Assembly (NCBI RefSeq): GCF_009908165.1
Contig: NZ_JAAAUC010000008.1
Span: forward strand, 169,699 to 233,698
DNA from: Frigidibacter albus
GTDB lineage: Bacteria > Pseudomonadota > Alphaproteobacteria > Rhodobacterales > Rhodobacteraceae
Direction: 5' to 3'
Length of the DNA stretch: 64,000 nucleotides
Shown: positions 57,323 through 64,000 of the stretch, piece after piece
How the letters are laid out: every line of letters begins with the position of its first letter
Numbering within the stretch: the first letter of the stretch is position 1
Position numbers and translations under genes: made by a program
Notes under the pieces: generated by a model
Seen by the model: the letters and a program-made list of their open reading frames with translations, nothing else
Database searches by the model: none
What the model was told of the DNA's origin: nothing

Positions 57323-60170
57323 TCATCGCCCCCCACATCACGCTGTTGCCCATGTAGTCGGCGTTGCTGACCCTCCGCTCGGACGGGCTGCCGGGGAAGC
57401 TGATCGCCCAGGCGAGGATTGGTTTTCCCACCTCCAACTCCTTGATCTTGCAGTGCGCAGGATCAAGCAGGTAGAGCATCAGAAGACCGCGTTCACGTCT
57501 TGACTCCACACCGTCCTCCGGCGCTCCAAAACCAAGAACCCGGCGCACTGCCCCACCGCGCGGCTCATCCGGAGGTGTCGCGTCCTGGTCCCGATCCTTG
57601 TCGCCTCGCCAAGTCTTCTGCGTCAGCGAGAGCGCGGCGCGCCACTCTGCTTCGGTCAAATCGATCGCCTGATCCCGCGGGGAGATCAGTGTCTTGATGG
57701 AATACCTGTCCATTGGCTCCGATTGCACCGCGCCGCGTTTCATCTGGTTGACCTCGAGGCCGGCGATGGAAGCCATGTCCTCCCCGCCACCGATCAGGGC
57801 TACGGTCCAGTCGGTAAGCTCGCCGTCCTTGTTCATCTCGTCGATGAAGTCGGCAAGCAAAGGGCTGACGACCCTGAAGCTGGCAGGGTGGGTCCGGTAA
57901 GCCCGCAGGAAACTGGTCACGTTCGGGGCAGGAACGTCGCGCCAGAAATGCCCCTTCCAGTTGGCACCGCTTGCAGGGAGGAACCTCTGCTCATCGGGTC
58001 TCAGCGCCGACCCCAGGGATGAAAGCAAATGCTCCCCTGCATCGAAGTTCGCCTCGACATCCTGCTTTCTGGGCAGGAAGACGATCGTCTGCAGCAGGTC
58101 GCCCGAGAACGTCAGATGCATCGGCCTTGCGTTCCGCATCTTCGACCGCGACGTGACGGTCAACACCGAGTGCGACCGCACCCGCAGGCCGAACTGCTTG
58201 GGCGTTGCGCCCGCGGCGACCATGTTGTCGAACTCCTGGCGGAGCTCTTCGGCAGCGTCGGCGATGTGGCCGAACCATTCGATCATTTCACTGGTGGTAT
58301 AGAGCCGGCAGCAGTCGAGATACCCGTCACGATAGCCGAACCAGCGCCCCATCTGCATCAGCGTGTCATACATGCGCGCGGTGCGCAGGAAGTAGCTGGT
58401 GCACAGCCCCTCCAGTGTCAGGCCGCGCGCGAGTTTGTCGCCGCCCACGGCGATGACCTTCAGGCCGGTTGCCTCGTTCTCGGCATAGTCGAGCGCGTCC
58501 TTGGCCGAGCCATTGATCTCTCGGACCTTGATGTCGCTGATGACGTCCGCAAGCACCTCTCGGACTTCTTCCCATGTGAAGTCCGCGGAATGGGGCTCGT
58601 CAGGGGTCAGGCCGTCGCGAATGCGCATCATGCCCGGCAGGAAGCGCTGCAGGTAGTCTTCCCGCATCAATGCTTCAGTATCTGCCAGGTCGATGCCCCT
58701 CGCAAACCTCCCCCGCAGTGTGCGCAGGTGTTCGCCGACCTGTGTCACCACCTCGGACTGCACTGACGTGAACCGCGACACGTGAATCAGCATCGAGGAG
58801 TGCCTGGTTCCCTGGCCACGAAGCTTGCGAACGGCGCAAGCAAGGATAAAGGAGCGGATTGCCTCGGCCATGCTGTCCGGGATCTGCGCCTCTCCCCGCC
58901 AAGTCGGCCGAAAGCCATTCTTGTGCTTCTGGGGGATCCACGGCCCGTATTCCTCTTCCTTCAGCTGGCGCACCAAAGGCAGGTTGTCGGGCGTGGAGGA
59001 TGTCGAACCGAACACCCTCCCCGGCCCGATATAGTTCGATGGCGCCGCAAGGCTGGTGATGAAGGAGGACGGGAAGAGGTCCGGCCCATGCTCCTCCGTC
59101 TGGCCCTTGTCGTGGATGAAGATGTTCGCGAAAGGCGTTGCCGTGTATCCGACATAGGCCTTGCGGCTGAAGTGGTGCAGGATCGACCTGATCAGCTGGT
59201 TGAGCACGGTCGGGTTGTGCTCGGTGTCGGGGTTGCCGAACTCGTCCACCACGTTCTCGCCGGTGTCGACCGAACCGTGATCTGCTTCGTCGTCGATGAT
59301 CAGCAGCGGCAGGTTCGTCACCAGCTTCCGTCCCGTCACAGGGTCGGTGTGGTTGGCAACGCGGTTGCGGATCCAGAAGAGCAGCCGCTCGAGGACCGTC
59401 TTGTTCTTCTTGACGACAAAGAGCCAGGGACGCTGCTCGGGGCTCACCCCCAGTCGCGCCGCCATCTGCTTGTTGAAGTCGCCATTCTCGCTGCGGTTCG
59501 TGGCATAGTTGGGCCTGGTCGAATGGTCCGTATCAATGAGGCCCACGCCGATCGCCGGCAGGTGGTCCGTGTTGGCGAGCGTGGCGAAACCCAGAAATCC
59601 CTCGTCCAGACGGATCTGGGTCTGGGAGCGCAGATTGTTGTGGAGGCCCGCGAGGACGATGATGATCTTGTAGCCCGAATCCGCGGCCTTGCAGATCAGG
59701 CCGGTGTAGTTGGCGGTCTTGCCGGACTGGACATGCCCGACCACCAGGCCGCGACGATCCCATGACCCTTGCCGATCCGGATCTTCCAGCTGTGACAGAA
59801 CCTCATCTGTCGCTCCATCAAGCGCCTCCAGCGCCTTCCACGGGATCTTCGTGTCCATGTATTCGTGGTAGCGGCGCCAATAGTGCCAATCTTTCTTCCG
59901 GTCAGCATTCAGCCAGTCGATGTGATCTCCGGTGTCCTTGAGCGTCGCATTGGTGCCGACACGCTGGCTGGCGCGGCGGATCAGTTCGTCTACCAGCGCT
60001 TCCCGATCGATCACGGCGAACTGGGCCGGCATGATCGTGGCCAGCATGTCCAGCTGCTGCTCGATCATCGCCGGCGTGATAGCCGTGCCCGCCTCCCCCG
60101 CGTTAACAAGCAGCAACTTCTGCGCCATGCTCAGCACGGCGTCGAAGGCCTTCTGGTCGATCATTGTCAT
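57306..60170 (-). CDS. Z1-domain helicase-like ATPase
   Basis: 954 aa. Walker A GHVQSGKT at residues 145-152, Walker B IIDDEADHG (DEAD at 294-297), TATPFANIF motif III, then the Z1 region near 570-620: VIAVGGDKLARGLTLEGL and MQMGRWFGYRDGYLD (arginine finger). Z1 proteins are an SF2-like group seen in restriction and defence loci with GHKL ATPases. It overlaps the GHKL gene by 4 nt, so the two are translationally coupled. Confidence 0.9.
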   Translation of the reverse strand: MTMIDQKAFDAVLSMAQKLLLVNAGEAGTAITPAMIEQQLDMLATIMPAQFAVIDREALVDELIRRASQRVGTNATLKDTGDHIDWLNADRKKDWHYWRRYHEYMDTKIPWKALEALDGATDEVLSQLEDPDRQGSWDRRGLVVGHVQSGKTANYTGLICKAADSGYKIIIVLAGLHNNLRSQTQIRLDEGFLGFATLANTDHLPAIGVGLIDTDHSTRPNYATNRSENGDFNKQMAARLGVSPEQRPWLFVVKKNKTVLERLLFWIRNRVANHTDPVTGRKLVTNLPLLIIDDEADHGSVDTGENVVDEFGNPDTEHNPTVLNQLIRSILHHFSRKAYVGYTATPFANIFIHDKGQTEEHGPDLFPSSFITSLAAPSNYIGPGRVFGSTSSTPDNLPLVRQLKEEEYGPWIPQKHKNGFRPTWRGEAQIPDSMAEAIRSFILACAVRKLRGQGTRHSSMLIHVSRFTSVQSEVVTQVGEHLRTLRGRFARGIDLADTEALMREDYLQRFLPGMMRIRDGLTPDEPHSADFTWEEVREVLADVISDIKVREINGSAKDALDYAENEATGLKVIAVGGDKLARGLTLEGLCTSYFLRTARMYDTLMQMGRWFGYRDGYLDCCRLYTTSEMIEWFGHIADAAEELRQEFDNMVAAGATPKQFGLRVRSHSVLTVTSRSKMRNARPMHLTFSGDLLQTIVFLPRKQDVEANFDAGEHLLSSLGSALRPDEQRFLPASGANWKGHFWRDVPAPNVTSFLRAYRTHPASFRVVSPLLADFIDEMNKDGELTDWTVALIGGGEDMASIAGLEVNQMKRGAVQSEPMDRYSIKTLISPRDQAIDLTEAEWRAALSLTQKTWRGDKDRDQDATPPDEPRGGAVRRVLGFGAPEDGVESRRERGLLMLYLLDPAHCKIKELEVGKPILAWAISFPGSPSERRVSNADYMGNSVMWGAMNDWVD

Positions 60171-61675
60171 TTACTGGGGATGTCCTTCAGGGTCAGGTCG
60201 GCCACGAGCGCCGGGTAGCGCTCGAACGGATGGGTTCGGAGGAGACGTTCCCTTGCCTCTTCCTCGGTCAGGCCGCTGTGGATCACGAGAGCACGGAACA
60301 GGGCCGAGAGAGGTTGGCGCACGTCATCCTCCTTGGCCGCCGTGAAGCCGGTGGATGGCGTATCGCGGTCCTCGGCGGTATCAAGCCAGATGCGCTGAAC
60401 CGGCACGCTTTCCTCGACGAGGCGAAGCAGCGCGAGCATGTCGGGTTTGAGCGGACCTGCTCGATCAAGGAGAGAAGCCACCAGATCATGCTCGCGCGAG
60501 ATGCGGTAGGATGTCCCTTTCCTCGTCTTCACGGCGTCCCAGAGGTCCGGCATGCCGCCCGCCTTGCCGCCCGCCGAAGGCAGGAGGCGGCCCCGGTGAG
60601 CAAAGACGGTTCTCGCACGGTCTCGCGTGTCTGATGCAATCCGCTGCAGCTGCGAGCGCAACCTGAGCGGCGGGCTGGCCGTCGATTTCAGGATGTTGAT
60701 CTTCCACTCCGCGTCGGCAGAGTTCGGAATGTCGAGGCGAATTCGGGCCAGCCGATGCGCCTCGTCGCGCGTCCAGAGCCGGCCGCGCTCGCCAAGCCCG
60801 AGCCATCCGCCGGCCACAAGAAGCCGGCGGTTGCGGTAGATGTAGAAACCTTGCTGCGAAGTCCAGCCTGCTGGCCCTGCCGCACGTTCCAGTTCCAGAG
60901 CGGAGAGCATGTCGCGGTGCGGAAGCACATGGGCCTGAACGTTCAGGCCAGTTGCGTTCAGCAGACGCATCTCGGTCGATTCCATCGCCTTCCCGGGATG
61001 ACCGAGCATGAACGGGTCCCAAGGCTGCACCTTCCGCCCGTTGATGCGCAGGACCAGTAGCGACCCCGATCCGTCGAACAGACGGTGGAAGGTCATTGCC
61101 AGGTGACGCTCGACCGCATCCGCCAGATCGATCATGTCCTGAGCCACGAAGCCCTGAGTCACGACGCGGTCCATGCATTCCCAGACAACGATGGTGCCGT
61201 GCGACATGGCCTCCACAGGGAAGACGACGCCTTCCGAGCCAGGATGCGGGCCTTCAAACAGCGGCCATCCGCCCGCGATGCCCTCTGCCAGCCGATCAAG
61301 ATCCCAGCGAAGACAGACCGTTCCCTGGTCGGCGCGGCGGCTGGCGACTGTCAGACGGCGCGCCTGCGAGAAGCTGGCCGTCTTCAGTCCCATGCCGAAG
61401 CGCCCGAGGTCGGTGGCATGCCGTCCGGCCCGCGGATCCTTGGCCCCCAGCCGCATCGCAGTCTCCAGCTCTGCGTCGTTCATGCCGGTGCCATTGTCGA
61501 CTACCCGGATCCAGCTGTTCGGGCCGTCCCAGTGAAACTGGACGTCAACTTCGGTGGCATCTGCTCCGATCGAGTTGTCGATGATGTCCGCAAGTGCCGT
61601 GGCGGTCGTATATCCTAGCCCCCTGAGGGACTCGAGCATGGCTTCTGGATGGGGCGGCGCGTTCCTGACTGTCAT
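60167..61675 (-). CDS. GHKL ATPase (MutL/MORC-like) of the defence operon
   Basis: 502 aa. The Bergerat fold is seen in LADIIDNSIGA (N34, N-box), VVDNGTGM (D60-x-G62-x-G64) and GRFGMGLKTAS (91-101). The rest includes a MutL-type transducer half (SAALPLRL-like ILKSTASPPLRLRSQL with a conserved Lys) and a helical tail. MutL/MORC-type ATPases are the ATP-dependent switch of predicted restriction systems that pair with Z1 helicases. It starts 7 nt after the sigma-factor gene. Confidence 0.87.
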   Translation of the reverse strand: MTVRNAPPHPEAMLESLRGLGYTTATALADIIDNSIGADATEVDVQFHWDGPNSWIRVVDNGTGMNDAELETAMRLGAKDPRAGRHATDLGRFGMGLKTASFSQARRLTVASRRADQGTVCLRWDLDRLAEGIAGGWPLFEGPHPGSEGVVFPVEAMSHGTIVVWECMDRVVTQGFVAQDMIDLADAVERHLAMTFHRLFDGSGSLLVLRINGRKVQPWDPFMLGHPGKAMESTEMRLLNATGLNVQAHVLPHRDMLSALELERAAGPAGWTSQQGFYIYRNRRLLVAGGWLGLGERGRLWTRDEAHRLARIRLDIPNSADAEWKINILKSTASPPLRLRSQLQRIASDTRDRARTVFAHRGRLLPSAGGKAGGMPDLWDAVKTRKGTSYRISREHDLVASLLDRAGPLKPDMLALLRLVEESVPVQRIWLDTAEDRDTPSTGFTAAKEDDVRQPLSALFRALVIHSGLTEEEARERLLRTHPFERYPALVADLTLKDIPSK

Positions 61676-61682
61676 TGGCTGC

Positions 61683-63932
61683 TCAGAGGGCTCTGCTCAG
61701 GTAGCGCATGCGACCCGGATGCATCAGCCGCTGGAGCGCCTTGGCCTCGATCTGCCTGATGCGTTCGCGGGTGACACCGTAGATCTGGCCCACCTCTTCC
61801 AAGGTCATCTCGTCGTCAAAGCCGATCCCAAAGCGCCGGCAGATGACGTCGGCCTGACGCTCGTCGAGCTGATACAGCTCCTCGTGGATGAGGGTAGCAA
61901 TATCGTCCTGCAGGACGCTCTCGGGGATGCCATGCACGTCTTCCGGAACAGCCGTCTCTTCAAGCACGTCGAGTTCCACCGGGAACGCCGGGATGCGAGC
62001 GATCTGCGTCACGATTTCGGGCCGCTGACGAAGCTCTGCCGCGACCTCCTCCGGGACAGGTGGTCGTTGAAGACGCCTCTCCAGTATCTCGGCGACCTTG
62101 CTGCATTCCGCTTCCATGCTCTGACGGTGCACCGGCACCCGCACCAGCCGGCCCTCATCTGCGCGCCAACGAACGACCGACTGCCTTAGCCAGAAGGAAG
62201 CATACGCCGCAAAATTGATGCTCACCTCAGGTTTGAAACGAAGGACGCCGCGCTGGAGGCCAAGGAAGGCGACTTGGAAGACATCCTCCTGATCATCATC
62301 TTCACCGGCATTCTGCGCCGCATAGCGGCGGCAAAGAGGGAGCGCGGCGACTGCGACCGCCTGTGCGGTCGCCTCAAGGGCGTCGAGGTTCCGCTGGAGA
62401 TCTGCGGCAAGCGTCACCAGTTCGGGCGCCTCTGCCATGGCCTCCGCAACATCACGCAGGAACTCCTGCCGCAGTTCCAGCGCTTCCGCGGCGTCGGCCG
62501 CACGCCGCACCGCGCGCCTTGATCCTGCAGCGACGTCGTCCCGCAGGTGTCTGAGCACGTCAACGGCTTCGACGAATTCCGAGCCTTCGTCGGAAAGGTG
62601 GGCTGGATTGAACTCGCGAGCCGTCATGGCACCCGCCTCCACTTCGCCTTCCAGAACCCGGTCGGCCATGTAGAGGATGATGCCGATTGCCGTCGGGCTC
62701 TCGGCAAGCCCCAGGAGCATCTTGCGCCGGGCATCGGCCATGGTTTCGATCAGACGCAGCATCGGTTTTTGCCTGACGACCTGACCAGCTGCTCCCGGCA
62801 AGACGGCAGCCCTGCTGCAAGTGGCCACGAGTGCCTCGACAAGTTCTTCCGCGGTGACAGTGGTGGCTGCATCCCAACCCAACGCTTCGGCAGCGTCGAT
62901 GAGGGGGAACCCGCCAGCTTCGAGCTCTCTCTGGATGTTCAGCCGGAGGTCGATTGCGTCGAAGCGACCATGGCATTGGCCAAGGATCTCATCCAGATCA
63001 TCGTCGCTGAAATGCCCAGCGCTGACAATGCGGTCAGCAACTGGCAAGCAGCCGACTTCATCGATCCGGAAGTGCCGCCACGCAGAGGGCGGTGCACTCT
63101 TGCGCGGAGCCCGATAACTGAAGACGTCACTGGTCTCATCCTCCGTTGCCTCCGGCGACACTGCGTCGTCGAGGCCGTCTCCACTGATGTCGCTCCGCGT
63201 CGCGCTCGGAGCCCAGTCAACGGCACCGTCTTCGTCACCGGTCCGCAGACGAATATCGTCCGAGACGCGCAAGAAACTGCCTTGTGCGGCGACGCGGCCC
63301 GAGAGACTGTGAAACTCTTCGGCGTCAACCTCGCCTTCGAAGTCGAGCCCATCCAGTTCGTCCAGGTTCATGTCCGGGGGGATTGAAACGACCGGCGCCG
63401 CCCGCTCGGCTTCCACGACAATCTGTATCCCGGACGCCGGGGTCTCGACGATATCGCTACCCACAGCTGCCTGGAGAAGGGACGCCATCAAGGGATGACC
63501 GTTCGCGGCCGCGGCTTGTGCTGGGGTCAGGCCAGCGCCGTTGATCGCGTGCAGATCGGCGCCCGCCCGAACGAGAAGGTCGGCAACCTGCATCTTGCCG
63601 CGCATGGCAACGATGTGCAGCGGAGTATCGCCCTTCGCATCGCGCGCGTGCAGGCGCCTGGCATCAATGATCTGCTGGGCGACTTGGGTGTTGTCGCCGA
63701 CCAGCCCCATCAGCTCTCGCAGGTCTAGGGGCGCGCGCGCTGCGACGTCCCCCGCCGCCTCCAGCCTGCCTTCCAACGCAGCAGCAAGTTCGAAATGACC
63801 AGCCGAACGCGCATGGTCCGACGCAGATCTGCCTTGGTGATCGGGCTGGTGAGGCTGAAAACCCGCATTTAGCGTAAGCGTCCGGTCCGACCGCTCTGCC
63901 GCGGGGTGAGAGAGGCGGATAGTGTCCACCAT
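61683..63932 (-). CDS. Ankyrin-repeat/sigma-70 fusion
   Basis: 749 aa. Residues about 95-157 have two ankyrin repeats (DAKGDTPLHIVAMRGKMQVADLLVRAGADLHA and NGAGLTPAQAAAANGHPLMASLLQAA). An acidic linker follows. From about 530 it is a sigma-70: QVAFLGLQRGVLRFKPEVSINFAAYASFWLRQSVVRW (region 2), VRVPVH (as in RpoD region 3), and LDERQADVICRRFGI ... TLEEVGQIYGVTRERIRQIEAKALQRL (region 4, complete HTH). The first gene of the defence operon. A sigma factor fused to ankyrins is unusual; it may transcribe the operon when ankyrins bind or release a partner. The ATG lies inside the palindrome. Confidence 0.85.
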   Translation of the reverse strand: MVDTIRLSHPAAERSDRTLTLNAGFQPHQPDHQGRSASDHARSAGHFELAAALEGRLEAAGDVAARAPLDLRELMGLVGDNTQVAQQIIDARRLHARDAKGDTPLHIVAMRGKMQVADLLVRAGADLHAINGAGLTPAQAAAANGHPLMASLLQAAVGSDIVETPASGIQIVVEAERAAPVVSIPPDMNLDELDGLDFEGEVDAEEFHSLSGRVAAQGSFLRVSDDIRLRTGDEDGAVDWAPSATRSDISGDGLDDAVSPEATEDETSDVFSYRAPRKSAPPSAWRHFRIDEVGCLPVADRIVSAGHFSDDDLDEILGQCHGRFDAIDLRLNIQRELEAGGFPLIDAAEALGWDAATTVTAEELVEALVATCSRAAVLPGAAGQVVRQKPMLRLIETMADARRKMLLGLAESPTAIGIILYMADRVLEGEVEAGAMTAREFNPAHLSDEGSEFVEAVDVLRHLRDDVAAGSRRAVRRAADAAEALELRQEFLRDVAEAMAEAPELVTLAADLQRNLDALEATAQAVAVAALPLCRRYAAQNAGEDDDQEDVFQVAFLGLQRGVLRFKPEVSINFAAYASFWLRQSVVRWRADEGRLVRVPVHRQSMEAECSKVAEILERRLQRPPVPEEVAAELRQRPEIVTQIARIPAFPVELDVLEETAVPEDVHGIPESVLQDDIATLIHEELYQLDERQADVICRRFGIGFDDEMTLEEVGQIYGVTRERIRQIEAKALQRLMHPGRMRYLSRAL

Positions 63933-63948
63933 CGATAGTGGACACTAT
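63919..63948. repeat. 30-bp near-perfect palindrome at sigma gene start
   Basis: ATAGTGTCCAC and GTGGACACTAT are exact reverse complements around an 8-nt centre CATCGATA, whose ATCGAT core is also palindromic. Only one pair of the 15 mismatches. It contains the sigma gene start codon (63932-63930). It may be an operator, or an inverted junction left by the neighbouring IS insertion. Confidence 0.7.
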
Positions 63949-63957
63949 GGTGATGGC

Positions 63958-64000
63958 GTGGCGCGTCGGACGAAGCGTCTTTGGACGGATGAGGAGAAGC
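63958..64000 (+). CDS. tnpA: IS66-family TnpA, 5' end only
   Basis: From a GTG the frame reads VARRTKRLWTDEEK to the edge, the usual start of IS66 accessory proteins (RRTKRLWTDEEKR...). It continues outside the window. The element's outer inverted repeat is not obvious between it and the sigma gene. Confidence 0.6.
   Translation, partial: MARRTKRLWTDEEK

Larger units (their letters stand above)
42689..64000. mobile_element. Integrative island at tRNA-Asn, right end beyond window
   Basis: Contains integrase, MobC-like and relaxase-like genes, phage remnants, IS481, a soluble FtsH-like protease operon, an RHH regulator, the defence-like operon and the start of an IS66 element. None of these is a housekeeping gene. 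Base composition shifts toward AT in patches (47.6-48.2 kb and 49.2-49.6 kb). At least 21.3 kb long; more likely mobilizable than self-transmissible, because no conjugation pore genes are visible. Confidence 0.8.

Noticed and set aside
54514..63932. DNA methyltransferase or Vsr nuclease in the defence operon
   Set aside because: No gene has the cytosine-methyltransferase PCQ/ENV motifs or Vsr motifs; all five frames are accounted for by other domains.
42692..64000. CRISPR array or toxin-antitoxin pair for the RHH gene
   Set aside because: No regularly spaced repeats were seen and no toxin-like ORF flanks the RHH gene.

Overview
The window is high-GC DNA from an alphaproteobacterium, most likely a Rhodobacteraceae member (Rhodobacter/Paracoccus relatives). 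The grounds are a 14-gene nuo operon interrupted by small extra genes in the Rhodobacter/Paracoccus order and followed by birA and coaX, DUF5337 and entericidin-type genes, a NuoE with a long C-terminal extension, and an HWE-family histidine kinase. Genus is inference; no rRNA is present.

Layout. (1) 1-19,760, all minus strand: nuoA-B-C-[sulfotransferase]-D-[24-codon ORF]-E-[DUF5337]-F-[AT-richer orphan]-[lipoprotein]-G-[lipoprotein]-H-I-[CMD protein]-J-K-L-M-N-birA-coaX, reading from about 19.7 kb down to 1. It encodes respiratory complex I plus biotin ligase and type III pantothenate kinase. (2) 19.9-42.4 kb, core chromosome: tRNA-dihydrouridine synthase, a YgiC/YgiB-like pair, an HWE histidine kinase, a ModE-like regulator with modABC, rpsB-tsf, pseudouridine kinase/glycosidase, DUF502, a patatin-like hydrolase beside 3-hydroxybutyrate dehydrogenase, a peptide-binding protein, an MFS exporter convergent with an EnvZ-like kinase, and a metallo-beta-lactamase-fold hydrolase. 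A candidate small RNA with promoter, hairpin and terminator lies at 35.89-36.00 kb. (3) 42.6-64.0 kb, a genomic island inserted at tRNA-Asn(GTT). It begins with a large tyrosine recombinase, then a MobC-like protein, an atypical relaxase and a possible oriT. Next come phage-morphogenesis remnants, an IS481-family element that has truncated neighbours (one resembles a defence-associated reverse transcriptase), a soluble FtsH-like AAA+ zinc protease, a zinc-ribbon/GIY-YIG-like protein and a small RHH regulator. The island continues past the right edge, where an IS66-type tnpA begins.

The most interesting part is a tight five-gene minus-strand operon at 63,932-54,514. It encodes an ankyrin-repeat/sigma-70 fusion, a GHKL (MutL/MORC-like) ATPase, a Z1-domain helicase-like ATPase, a PD-(D/E)XK nuclease-fold protein and an AIPR-family protein. 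The GHKL/Z1/PD-(D/E)XK set matches the restriction-like anti-phage systems predicted by comparative genomics (MutL/MORC-type R-M systems). No DNA methyltransferase is visible in the window, and an ankyrin-fused sigma factor occupies the first position, so the system may control its own transcription. This is the best candidate for an undescribed defence system here.
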